Shown here: piece by piece, positions 1-6,729 of the stretch | Position numbering within the stretch: position 1 is the stretch's first letter | How the letters are laid out: the number at the start of each line of letters is the position of its first letter | From: JBOGED01 sp050743625 | GTDB taxonomy: Bacteria > Actinomycetota > Nitriliruptoria > Euzebyales > Egibacteraceae | Reading direction: 5' to 3' | Assembly (NCBI GenBank): GCA_050743625.1 | Contig: JBOGED010000479.1 | Span: 1 to 7,032, forward strand | Length of the DNA stretch: 7,032 bases | Position numbers and translations under genes: made by a program | Notes under the pieces: generated by a model | What the model was told of the DNA's origin: nothing | Databases searched by the model: none | The model's input: only the letters and a program-made list of their open reading frames with translations

Positions 1-28
1 ACCCACACCCAACACGCAGCAACCCCAC

Positions 29-2059
29 TTAGTCCGTAGCGACGCCAGCGTGCAGAGCCGTTGCATCAAGCCCGAACAGACCTTCGAGGATCCGGCGCGC
101 GATCGGAGCGGCGGTTTGGCTGCCCCCTCCTCCTTCTTCGACCGTCACCACGACGACGTACTGCTGCCCCTCGACAGGCTCGGGGTTGTAGGCGGCGAAC
201 CAAGCGAACGGCTGCTTCGACTTGCCGAACTCAGCGGTCCCGGTCTTGCCGGCGATCGGGACCGGAAAGCCCGCGAACGCGGCGCCAGCCGTGCCCCCCG
301 GTTGGGTAACCCCGGCGAGGCCCGCCCCGATGTAGTCCAGGACGTCCGGGCCGACCGGTAGCTCGGCGAGCTGCTCAGGCTCGACGCGCTCCTGCCTGCC
401 GTCGGGGTGGGAGATCTCCCTCACCACGTGCGGGCGCATGACCTTGCCGTCGTTCGCGATACCGGCAAAGAGGTTCGCGACCTGGATCGGCGTGGTTTGA
501 ACATCGCCTTGACCGATCGACATGTTCACGGCATCGCCTCCACGCCACCGCGCCGCGCTGGGGTCGCAGAGCTCGGTGAAGAGCCTGTGCGCGCGCTCAC
601 TCAACCCTGGCTGGAGAGCCCGGGCGCAGTAGCCGTCCTTCGCGTCCTCCCAGAAATCGCGTTTCCACTGACGACCAGGCACGACACCGACGCGCTCACC
701 CGGAAGGTCGATGCCGGTCGGCTTCCCTAGCCCCCAGCGGCGCGACTGCTCGGAGAGGTGCTCGAGGATTGGCTGGCCCTCCGGTGTCGCTTGCTCGCGC
801 TCCCACATCGAGCGCGCGAGGCGGTAGAACACCGTATCGCAGGATTGCTCGAGGGCGGTCGCCAAGGTCATCGCGCCGGAGTCGGAGCGCCGCCAGTTGC
901 GAAACACGAAGCCGTTCCACTCGTATGCGCCAGGGCACGGGAGCAGGCTTCTCATACCCGCGAAGCCGTACTCCAGAGCCGCGCTGGCCGAGACGACCTT
1001 GAACACGGAGCCTGGTGGATAGCTCGCGGCGATGGCGCGGTTGATCAGCGGGTACGCGCTGTCTTCGGACTGAAGCCAACTCCAGTACTCCTGGCTGACC
1101 CCGCCGACGAACTTGGAGGGCTCATAGCTGGGGAACGAGGCCATGGCGACCACCTCGCCGGTTCGTGGATCCAGCACGATGGCCGCGCCCGCGGGTGCCT
1201 GGAAGGATGCCGCGCGGCCCCCGCCCGCATGTGCGTCAGGCAGCGTGCGAGCGACCTCGATGCCTTTGGCGAGCGCGTCCTCCGCCTTTTGCTGTGCTTC
1301 GACATCGATCGTGAGGAGAAGATCCGCGCCAGGCTGCGGCGCCTTGGTGGACGTTTCCTCCAAGATCTCGCCCTTGGAGTTCACGAGGAGCTGGCGGTGG
1401 CCGTCAGCCCCCCGCAGCACTGGCTCGTACGTGCGCTCCACACCCTCCCACCCGATCACGTCACCCTGCTCGTAGCCGGAGTACTCAGGCTCGCGGAGCT
1501 GCTCCGCGCTGATCTCGCCCAGGTGCCCGACGACGTGCGCCGCGAGTGATCCGTAGAGGTACTCGCGCAACGGCAGCCGCTCGGCGTACACCCCCGGGAA
1601 CCGCGTTGAGGCGTTCTCGTGGATGTAGAAGACGATGTCTCGCGGCACGTCAACCGCGACGGGTTTTGGCCTGAATGGACCGACTCGTGAGGACTCCATC
1701 CGCTGCTTCAGCTCGCCCGGCTCCATGCCGAGCAGATCCGCGAGGTCCGCGAGCACCTGATCCACGCGGCCACGTGGGATCTCCGCCGGTTGAACGCTGA
1801 CGACCTGCGCGTACCGGTTGCGCACGATCGGGTCGCCGTGCCGATCCAACAGCCGCCCCCTCGGCGCTTCGACGCTGATCGTACGGACCGCGTTCCCCTC
1901 CGCCGCGACGGCATACCGCGCGCCCGCCATCACTTGAAGAAACCAGAGCCGCCCGACCAGCAGCACGAAGACGATGAGCACCAAGAGCGCGAGCACAGCC
2001 AGCCGGACACGCGTGCTCTCCGCTTGGTCCAGGGACGCGGATGACGGGCTGAACTGCAC
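29..2059 (-). CDS. mrdA: Penicillin-binding protein 2, class B transpeptidase of wall elongation
   Basis: Membrane-anchored D,D-transpeptidase that crosslinks peptidoglycan during lateral wall growth with MreBCD and a RodA-type glycosyltransferase. The 676-residue protein has a short cytoplasmic tail, one membrane anchor (about 20-42), a PBP dimerisation domain (about 60-240) and a transpeptidase domain (about 288-660). Catalytic motifs are visible: SVFK with nucleophile Ser351 in PPGSVFK, SCD at 406-408 in the SxN/SxD position, and KTGTAE from Lys605. SIGQGD at 514-519 is also typical. Two inserts stand out: Gly/Ala-rich 273-288, and 465-508 with Cys478 and Cys498. The start is GTG; an in-frame TAG lies 12 bases upstream, so no earlier start is possible, and the next GTG falls inside the membrane segment. 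No Shine-Dalgarno sequence is visible. It follows mreD by 55 bases and ends in TAA. Family assignment is very secure; choosing PBP2 over a divisome PBP3 rests mainly on the mre context. Confidence 0.95.
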   Translation of the reverse strand: MQFSPSSASLDQAESTRVRLAVLALLVLIVFVLLVGRLWFLQVMAGARYAVAAEGNAVRTISVEAPRGRLLDRHGDPIVRNRYAQVVSVQPAEIPRGRVDQVLADLADLLGMEPGELKQRMESSRVGPFRPKPVAVDVPRDIVFYIHENASTRFPGVYAERLPLREYLYGSLAAHVVGHLGEISAEQLREPEYSGYEQGDVIGWEGVERTYEPVLRGADGHRQLLVNSKGEILEETSTKAPQPGADLLLTIDVEAQQKAEDALAKGIEVARTLPDAHAGGGRAASFQAPAGAAIVLDPRTGEVVAMASFPSYEPSKFVGGVSQEYWSWLQSEDSAYPLINRAIAASYPPGSVFKVVSASAALEYGFAGMRSLLPCPGAYEWNGFVFRNWRRSDSGAMTLATALEQSCDTVFYRLARSMWEREQATPEGQPILEHLSEQSRRWGLGKPTGIDLPGERVGVVPGRQWKRDFWEDAKDGYCARALQPGLSERAHRLFTELCDPSAARWRGGDAVNMSIGQGDVQTTPIQVANLFAGIANDGKVMRPHVVREISHPDGRQERVEPEQLAELPVGPDVLDYIGAGLAGVTQPGGTAGAAFAGFPVPIAGKTGTAEFGKSKQPFAWFAAYNPEPVEGQQYVVVVTVEEGGGGSQTAAPIARRILEGLFGLDATALHAGVATD

Positions 2060-2060
2060 G

Positions 2061-2108
2061 GGCCGAGGCTAACAGGAGAAAACGCTCAGATGAGCATGCC
2101 CCTCGGCC
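2061..2108 (-). promoter_or_regulatory. Paired-arm RNA structure between mreD and the PBP2 start
   Basis: The two ends of this stretch are perfect 8-base reverse complements (GGCCGAGG at 2061-2068 and CCTCGGCC at 2101-2108). Between them lies a smaller dyad, GCTCA-GA-TGAGC at 2084-2095. On the transcript the 3' arm ends one base before the PBP2 GTG codon, occupying the place where a ribosome binding site should be. The inner hairpin is followed by GTTTTCTCC, so it could also act as a weak attenuator. The arms are seen directly; a role in PBP2 translation or transcript level is inference. Confidence 0.4.
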
Positions 2109-2114
2109 ACGTGT

Positions 2115-2636
2115 TCAGATGACCTTTCCGAGTGGGTCCTCGCCAAGGCGAGTCGCCAGGTTGGCCGCGGTCCCAGAAACGAGTGGCGCGAGCGCGGCGT
2201 TGTACAGGCTGACCAGGAGCATGCCCTGCAACAACACAAGCGGGCTGTAGTGACCGATGTCGAGGAGCATCTCAAGCAACCCTTGCAACAGCACCGCGCA
2301 CGCAGTGACGACACCCGCGACCGCGATCTGGCCCACGAGCGGAGAGGCCGTCAAGTACGGTCGAGCCTGTCCTGCCACCCAGCCCGCGCTCAGCAATACG
2401 AGTGACGACAACCCGACGAGCTGCCCAGTCCCCGAGGCGAGATCGAGCATCAATCCCGCTGCGAACCCGTAGCGCGCTCCAGTTCGCGGACCGTCGACCA
2501 GAGCGAAACCGATCACCGTCAGAAGCACGAGGTCCGGGCGCCAGCCGAACAGCGCGAAGGCCGGCAACACCACCGTCTGTAGCAGAAGTGCTGCACCCGC
2601 GACCAACGCCATCATCACCAGCCGCCGGGGCATCAT
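2115..2636 (-). CDS. mreD: Rod shape-determining membrane protein MreD
   Basis: Integral membrane partner of MreC and MreB in the elongation complex. The 173-residue product is almost entirely hydrophobic, with about five candidate membrane segments (roughly 7-28, 35-50, 54-90, 100-122, 132-155). It carries the characteristic GF-x2-GL-x2-D pattern (YGFAAGLMLDL at 56-66), also found in the ECF S-component-like fold to which MreD belongs. The length suits the family. Its ATG overlaps the mreC stop in an ATGA arrangement, so translation is probably coupled to mreC; a second ATG follows immediately. Sequence conservation in MreD is low, so the call leans on the motif, the hydrophobicity and the position between mreC and PBP2. 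Confidence 0.9.
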   Translation of the reverse strand: MMPRRLVMMALVAGAALLLQTVVLPAFALFGWRPDLVLLTVIGFALVDGPRTGARYGFAAGLMLDLASGTGQLVGLSSLVLLSAGWVAGQARPYLTASPLVGQIAVAGVVTACAVLLQGLLEMLLDIGHYSPLVLLQGMLLVSLYNAALAPLVSGTAANLATRLGEDPLGKVI

Positions 2637-3586
2637 CGGCCCGCACCCACCACCGCGGGCGCCGGCAGGCCCGACACACTTGCCTGGCCCCGGTCGTCGA
2701 ATGGGGGAGGGCGGGGAGGGTCCGGGTCGGCCACGATCTGGTGAGGTGGGAACGTCGCGGGACGTGCCGGTGCGTTGAGCACCACAAGCACCCTGTGGAG
2801 GGCGGTGAAGTCCACATAGGGTCGGACCTCGACGAAGCGGGTTCCCTGTGCGAGCCCGCCCGGAGGCGACGCAACGCGGCCGACGGGAAGCCCGTCCGGG
2901 ATACGGCTGCCCGCGTACGACTGTGTGACGATCTCGGCGTCCGCGGGCAGCTCAGCCTCCGGGTCGTAGACCTCGAGCTGGAATGGCTCGGGACCCCGAC
3001 CACTCAGCGCACCGGACTCGCCGTTCTGCGCGATCCGAGCGGCGTATCCGGCGGTTGGGCTCGTCGCCAGCTCGACCCACGAATACGACCGGGTGACCTC
3101 GACAATCCTGCCGATCAGCCCGTCGTTGTTGATCACCGCCATCCCGGTCTTGATCCCGCTGTCCGCCCCCACGTCGACGAGCATCCGCCACTCCAACGAC
3201 CCCGGCGGCGACGCGATCATCTCGGCGGTTCTCGTGGTGAGCTGAAATCGGTCACGCATCTGGAGCAGGCCTCGCAGCTCATCGTTCTCACGTCTCATCT
3301 CGGCCACCGAGACCCGACGCTGTTCGGCCTGGAGCAGGTTCGCCTTCAACGACTGGTTCTCCGCGCGAAGTCGCCCCAGCCGCACGACCGAGACGAAGAA
3401 CCCGCCGATGGGGCGCACGACGGTAGCGAACCCTTGCTGTACCGGCGCGACAGCGGCCATCGCGCCCCGCTGGACCAGCGCGAGCGGACCCACGGGTCCT
3501 TGCCGGTACGCGAACGTGAGCAAGCCGATCGACAAGATGACCAGAACGACCAGCGAGGAACGACCGCGACGGAATTCGGGGCTCAT
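2633..3586 (-). CDS. mreC: Rod shape-determining protein MreC
   Basis: Bitopic scaffold that links MreB inside the membrane to PBP2 outside. The 317-residue protein has a basic N-terminus, a membrane segment (about 11-27), a coiled coil (about 68-110, with LGRLRAENQSLKANLL then MRRENDELRGLL) and the double beta-barrel MreC domain (about 118-270). GIKTGMAVINNDGLIGRIVEVT at 144-165 is the family's most recognisable stretch. The C-terminal 45 residues are proline- and alanine-rich and probably disordered; such tails vary between actinobacteria. The ATG lies 22 bases past the mreB stop, with only a weak GGGCC-type upstream signal, so initiation may depend on ribosomes leaving mreB. The stop overlaps the mreD start. 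Confidence 0.96.
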   Translation of the reverse strand: MSPEFRRGRSSLVVLVILSIGLLTFAYRQGPVGPLALVQRGAMAAVAPVQQGFATVVRPIGGFFVSVVRLGRLRAENQSLKANLLQAEQRRVSVAEMRRENDELRGLLQMRDRFQLTTRTAEMIASPPGSLEWRMLVDVGADSGIKTGMAVINNDGLIGRIVEVTRSYSWVELATSPTAGYAARIAQNGESGALSGRGPEPFQLEVYDPEAELPADAEIVTQSYAGSRIPDGLPVGRVASPPGGLAQGTRFVEVRPYVDFTALHRVLVVLNAPARPATFPPHQIVADPDPPRPPPFDDRGQASVSGLPAPAVVGAGR

Positions 3587-3607
3587 CGGTGGCCCGTCGC
3601 CGTCGCG

Positions 3608-4660
3608 TCAATGCCGGGAGCTCGAGATGAGCACCCGTTTGAGCGCCTCGAACTCTTCGAGACACTTGCCCGAGCCGATCGCCACCGAGAACAGCGGGTT
3701 CTCGGCTGAATGGATCGGCATACCCGTCTCGTGCTTGAGGCGCTCGTCGAGGCCGTGCAGAAGGGCTCCGCCACCCGTCAACACGATGCCTTTATCCATG
3801 ATGTCCGCGGCGAGCTCAGGAGGAGTCCGGTCGAGCGTGTTCTTGACCGCGTCGACGATCGAGTTCACCGGCTCCTCGATGGCCCGACGGATCTCTTCGT
3901 CGCTGATGATGATGGTCTTCGGGAGCCCAGTTACGAGGTCACGCCCTCGGATCTCGGCGTGGCTCTCCTCCGGCAACGGGAACGCGCTGCCGATCGCCAT
4001 CTTGATCTCCTCGGCCGTCCGCTCGCCGAGCATGAGCGAGTACTCCTTCTTCACGTAGTTGATGATCGACTCGTCGAGCTCGTCCCCCGCGATCCGGATC
4101 GATGCGCTCGTCACGATGCCACCCAGCGAGATGACGGCCACCTCTGTCGTGCCACCGCCGATATCCACAACCATGTTGCCCGCGGGCTCGTGGACCGGGA
4201 GGCCGGCCCCAATGGCAGCCGCCATCGGTTCCTCGATGATGTAAGCGGCGCGCGCGCCGGCTTGGATCGACGCCTCCTCGACCGCACGCTGCTCCACGCC
4301 GGTGATCCCGGAGGGGACGCACACGACGACGCGAGGTTTGTTGAGAAACGTCGAAAACCGCCGCTTGTGGATCTTCTGCATGAAATAGCGGAGCATCTTC
4401 TCGGTGACGTCGAAGTCGGCGATGACGCCGTCCTTCAACGGCCGGATCGCGACGATGTGCCCGGGCGTACGGCCGATCATCCGCTTGGCCTCGGAGCCCA
4501 CGGCCAGGATGACCCCGTTCTTCGTGTTGATCGCGACGACCGAAGGCTCGTTCAGGACGATGCCGCGTCCCCGGACATACACCAGCGTGTTCGCCGTGCC
4601 AAGGTCGACCGCGATGTCACGACCAAAGAACTGCAACGCCGCCGTGAGGTTACTGGACAC
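3608..4660 (-). CDS. mreB: Rod shape-determining actin homologue MreB
   Basis: Actin-like ATPase that forms membrane-bound filaments and orients wall synthesis. The 350-residue protein is full length. Visible nucleotide-binding motifs are phosphate loop 1 (DLGTANT at 19-25), the CVPSGITGVEQRA segment (114-126), phosphate loop 2 (DIGGGTTEVAVIS at 167-179) and the adenosine motif LTGGGALL (294-301). The hydrophobic start LTAALQFFG (5-13) could be the amphipathic membrane-binding helix. The start codon is GTG, with an in-frame TGA 24 bases upstream and the Shine-Dalgarno-like GAGAGGAG three bases before it. It heads the mreBCD-PBP2 series and is separated from ndk by 309 bases with its own candidate promoter. 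A stand-alone MreB-like paralogue is unlikely given the neighbours. Confidence 0.98.
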   Translation of the reverse strand: MSSNLTAALQFFGRDIAVDLGTANTLVYVRGRGIVLNEPSVVAINTKNGVILAVGSEAKRMIGRTPGHIVAIRPLKDGVIADFDVTEKMLRYFMQKIHKRRFSTFLNKPRVVVCVPSGITGVEQRAVEEASIQAGARAAYIIEEPMAAAIGAGLPVHEPAGNMVVDIGGGTTEVAVISLGGIVTSASIRIAGDELDESIINYVKKEYSLMLGERTAEEIKMAIGSAFPLPEESHAEIRGRDLVTGLPKTIIISDEEIRRAIEEPVNSIVDAVKNTLDRTPPELAADIMDKGIVLTGGGALLHGLDERLKHETGMPIHSAENPLFSVAIGSGKCLEEFEALKRVLISSSRH

Positions 4661-4663
4661 GGG

Positions 4664-4671
4664 CTCCTCTC
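4664..4671 (-). promoter_or_regulatory. mreB ribosome binding site
   Basis: GAGAGGAG on the minus strand lies three bases before the mreB GTG. It is the clearest Shine-Dalgarno sequence in the window and supports the GTG start, although the spacing is short. Confidence 0.65.
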
Positions 4672-4673
4672 GG

Positions 4674-4686
4674 GGTGATGGTCACC
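4674..4686 (-). promoter_or_regulatory. Short dyad just upstream of the mreB ribosome binding site
   Basis: GGTGA-CCA-TCACC is a perfect 5+3+5 inverted repeat ending two bases before the Shine-Dalgarno tract. It could form a small hairpin in the mreB leader or be a protein site. A 13-base dyad can arise by chance in GC-rich DNA, so any function is uncertain. Confidence 0.25.
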
Positions 4687-4735
4687 TGAGCCCACCGTTG
4701 GAGCGATCGGCGTACCCAGATGCATGGCACACCGG

Positions 4736-4764
4736 AGTCTAGGCACCGGACGACGTGGTCCTAA
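4736..4764 (-). promoter_or_regulatory. Candidate promoter for the mre operon
   Basis: On the minus strand, TTAGGA (4759-4764) and TAGACT (4736-4741) are separated by exactly 17 bases. The -10 fits the actinobacterial TANNNT pattern; the -35 matches TTGACA at only three of six positions. Transcription would begin near 4729 and give a leader of about 70 bases containing the dyad and ribosome binding site. This is a consensus match by eye. Another TANNNT (TAGGGT) lies about 45 bases upstream but lacks a good partner. Confidence 0.3.
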
Positions 4765-4787
4765 CCGGGCCTATCGAACACCCTAGA

Positions 4788-4839
4788 CCTTGATGCACGG
4801 ACCGCGCATAGACGCACCTAGGAGCCACCGACGGATGCG
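4788..4839. repeat. 52-bp direct repeat, copy 1 (mreB-proximal)
   Basis: This 52-base element recurs 89 bases further on with one substitution (A at 4812, G at 4901). It contains an imperfect 15-bp dyad, TGCACGG-A-CCGCGCA at 4794-4808 (6 of 7 pairs), and the palindrome CCTAGG at 4817-4822. It lies upstream of the candidate mreB promoter. Identity stops sharply at both ends, which argues for a defined element and against a decayed longer duplication. Confidence 0.9.
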
Positions 4840-4876
4840 GTACACGCCGCCTCACCGCTCCACACCAAAGGACCGG

Positions 4877-4928
4877 CCTTGATGCACGGACCGCGCATAG
4901 GCGCACCTAGGAGCCACCGACGGATGCG
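4877..4928. repeat. 52-bp direct repeat, copy 2 (ndk-proximal)
   Basis: Second copy, in the same orientation as the first and 37 bases beyond it, with 51 of 52 bases identical. The same 15-bp dyad is at 4883-4897 and CCTAGG at 4906-4911. It ends 41 bases short of the ndk stop codon, so it lies just downstream of ndk in transcription order. A separate short palindrome, GCGCC-C-GGCGC at 4930-4940, adjoins it but has no T-run and so is not a convincing terminator for ndk. Confidence 0.9.
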
Positions 4929-4969
4929 CGCGCCCGGCGCTCGTCGCACCAAGCCGGAAAGAACCAGGG

Positions 4970-5377
4970 CTACGCCTGAGGGAAGAAGATCCCGATCTCC
5001 CGCTTTGCGCTGTCGACCGAATCAGAGCCGTGGACGATGTTCTGGCCGATCTCCGTCGCGAAATCGCCACGGATGCTCCCCGGTGTCGCGACGATCGGGT
5101 TGGTCGCGCCCATGACGCCGCGCATTCCCTGGACCGCGCCAGGCCCCTCAACGACCATAGCGACAAGCGGGCCACTCGTGATGAAATCGACAAGCTCAGC
5201 GAAGAACGGCTTCTCGACGTGCTCGCCGTAATGCTCCTCGGCGGTGTCACGCGAAAGCGTGCGGAGATCCATGTGCGTGATCCGCAGCCCCTTGCGTTCG
5301 ATCCTACGGATAACCTCGCCGACGAGGCCGCGGGCAATGCCGTCGGGCTTGACCAGGACAAGAGTGCGTTCAGACAT
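4970..5377 (-). CDS. ndk: Nucleoside diphosphate kinase
   Basis: Transfers the gamma-phosphate from NTPs to NDPs through a phosphohistidine, balancing nucleotide pools in the cytoplasm. The 135-residue protein is the usual bacterial length. It shows the N-terminal TLVLVKPDG (Lys10), the nucleotide-binding region GMRGVMGATNP (84-94, including Arg86), IRGDFA (102-107) and the active site NIVHGSDS with catalytic His116. The ATG start gives the standard N-terminus. Upstream is a weak AGGG. A TANNNT hexamer (TACGGT, 5389-5394) lies 11 bases before the ATG and TTGACC at 5421-5426, but their 26-base spacing is too wide for one promoter. ndk next to mreB is a known actinobacterial arrangement; no functional link between them is implied. 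Confidence 0.98.
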   Translation of the reverse strand: MSERTLVLVKPDGIARGLVGEVIRRIERKGLRITHMDLRTLSRDTAEEHYGEHVEKPFFAELVDFITSGPLVAMVVEGPGAVQGMRGVMGATNPIVATPGSIRGDFATEIGQNIVHGSDSVDSAKREIGIFFPQA

Positions 5378-5428
5378 AGCGGGACCCTACCGTACGATCC
5401 CGGCCACAGCCTGGAGGTGAGGTCAAAC

Positions 5429-5445
5429 GGATACCACACGTATCC
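5429..5445. promoter_or_regulatory. Perfect inverted repeat upstream of ndk
   Basis: GGATAC-CACAC-GTATCC is a perfect 6+5+6 dyad in the 101-base gap between the HNH gene stop and the ndk start. It is AT-richer than its surroundings and abuts TTGACC at 5421-5426 on the minus strand, which makes an operator near an ndk promoter possible. As a terminator for the HNH gene it would be weak: only GTTT follows on the minus strand. The dyad is seen; its role is inferred. Confidence 0.4.
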
Positions 5446-5478
5446 CTCACGACGCCCTTTGAACTCCAAGGCAACAGG

Positions 5479-6723
5479 TCAGCCGGCTCGTCGTTTGATG
5501 TCTGGTGGGCCCGGCGGTCTCATCACGAAGCGGCCGGTGTCGGGATGCCGGATCACGTCCCAGTCGTGGTGGTGAATCTTGAAGTGGCAATCCCAGCACA
5601 CCAAACAGAGATTGCCCTCATCCGTCGGTCCCAGATCCCGGACCCACCACTCCACATGGTGCACCTGGCAGCGGGCAGCCGGCGCACTGCATCCCACACA
5701 GACCTTGTCCCTGGCGATCACGGCGACCCGCTGCGCCCTCGTCGGCTGCTTACGCGTCCGACCGGCATCCAACACCTCGCCGTTACGGGTCATGAATACC
5801 TGGGCCACCTCGGCGTCACAACACAACATCTCCGCCGTGGCGGCGCTAACCGGCCCGACCCCATCCAACGTCGCGCACGACGCATCCGTCTCGCCGCGCC
5901 ATTCCTCAACCGTCCTGATCAGGATGGTATGGGGGCGCTGCACTGCCACCTGTGGCAACTCCCCGCCATCCAACGCCCGCCTCGCGAGCTCGACCAGCGC
6001 GTCGGCCTGCCGCTGCACAAACGTACGTTCGTCCTTGGCGCTGGTCTTGCGCGACAGCGCGTCGAGCCCAGCGATCAACGTCGCGCCGCCCACCGGGTCC
6101 AACTCGAACCCTCCCCGGACCACCCCGTCGGCACCTTCGCTATTGACCCAAAGGCGCCGGTTCGCCCACGCCCGCCGCTCCCGCTCCGCCAACGCCTCAG
6201 GATCCACCGTGTGCGTCCACTCGTCCACCCGCTGCCGCAACTGCCGCCGGTCCAACCCCCCACCCTCGCCGGCGACCAACTGGTCCAACTCCTCCCGCAC
6301 ATCGGGTCGCAGATCCTTCGCCGTTTGCGCCGCAACCTGCGCCTGCCCCAACCCAATCGTGCCCGCCCGCAACGCCGCCGAGGTCTCCGGCAGCGACGCC
6401 AACCCGACCGCGGTCTCGGTCTGCGACCGGGCCTCCCCACGCGTCAACCGCAACCGCCGCGCCAACAGATCCGCGGTCGAGCGAGCACCCTCACCCCGCC
6501 ACGCTTGGCGCGCATCGACCTCGGCAACACAACGCAGTTTCTCGGCAGCGGCCATCGTCTCCACCCGGTGCAACCACTCGACCCTGCCCGCCAACTGGCT
6601 GTCGTCAAGCTCCTCACCCAGCGCCTCGCCGCCGAGCAGCATCAGCCCATGCTGAATCACGTCGAGCAACGCCTCGCCGCTCAACCCCTCTAGCACGGAC
6701 TGGATCGCCTGAATCGAACTCAT
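5479..6723 (-). CDS. DUF222 / HNH endonuclease domain protein (13E12 repeat type)
   Basis: The 414-residue protein has an N-terminal DUF222 region (about 5-300, with MAAAEKLRCVAEVDAR at 57-72 and a helical middle) and a C-terminal HNH nuclease fold. Numbered from the ATG, that fold has CVGC (342-345), CQVHH (352-356), GPTDEGNLCLVC (365-376) and CWDCHFKIHH (376-385). Cys342/345 and Cys376/379 look like a structural zinc site; His355 or His356, Asn371 and His380 or His384 would form the H-N-H core. DUF222/HNH proteins occur in many copies in actinobacteria, including REP13E12 of Mycobacterium tuberculosis; their activity is poorly defined. The ATG is preferred over a TTG at 6766-6768, which would add 15 atypical residues encoded by the predicted promoter. 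There is no Shine-Dalgarno sequence. The gene appears intact; I infer it is an accessory insertion beside ndk. Confidence 0.9.
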   Translation of the reverse strand: MSSIQAIQSVLEGLSGEALLDVIQHGLMLLGGEALGEELDDSQLAGRVEWLHRVETMAAAEKLRCVAEVDARQAWRGEGARSTADLLARRLRLTRGEARSQTETAVGLASLPETSAALRAGTIGLGQAQVAAQTAKDLRPDVREELDQLVAGEGGGLDRRQLRQRVDEWTHTVDPEALAERERRAWANRRLWVNSEGADGVVRGGFELDPVGGATLIAGLDALSRKTSAKDERTFVQRQADALVELARRALDGGELPQVAVQRPHTILIRTVEEWRGETDASCATLDGVGPVSAATAEMLCCDAEVAQVFMTRNGEVLDAGRTRKQPTRAQRVAVIARDKVCVGCSAPAARCQVHHVEWWVRDLGPTDEGNLCLVCWDCHFKIHHHDWDVIRHPDTGRFVMRPPGPPDIKRRAG

Positions 6724-6729
6724 GTTTGC

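Noticed and set aside
1..28. Start of a rodA gene just after the PBP2 stop (GTG at 26-28)
   Set aside because: Only nine codons are visible, with no ribosome binding site and no RodA-like N-terminal pattern.
2402..3709. 435-codon plus-strand open frame opposite mreC and mreD
   Set aside because: It is rich in Arg, Pro and His with no recognisable motif and lies antisense to two clear genes. Long shadow frames are expected in GC-rich DNA.
3710..4678. 322-codon plus-strand open frame opposite mreB
   Set aside because: It mirrors the mreB codon structure, is dominated by Asp, Arg and His, and shows no domain.
4788..4928. A minimal CRISPR array from the two 52-bp repeats with a 37-bp spacer
   Set aside because: There are only two repeats, they are longer than usual CRISPR repeats, and no cas genes are in the window.
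5545..6693. Two long plus-strand open frames (382 and 358 codons) opposite the HNH gene
   Set aside because: Both are low-complexity (Arg/Pro/Gln-rich and Ser/Arg/Thr-rich) and antisense to a gene with DUF222 and HNH motifs.
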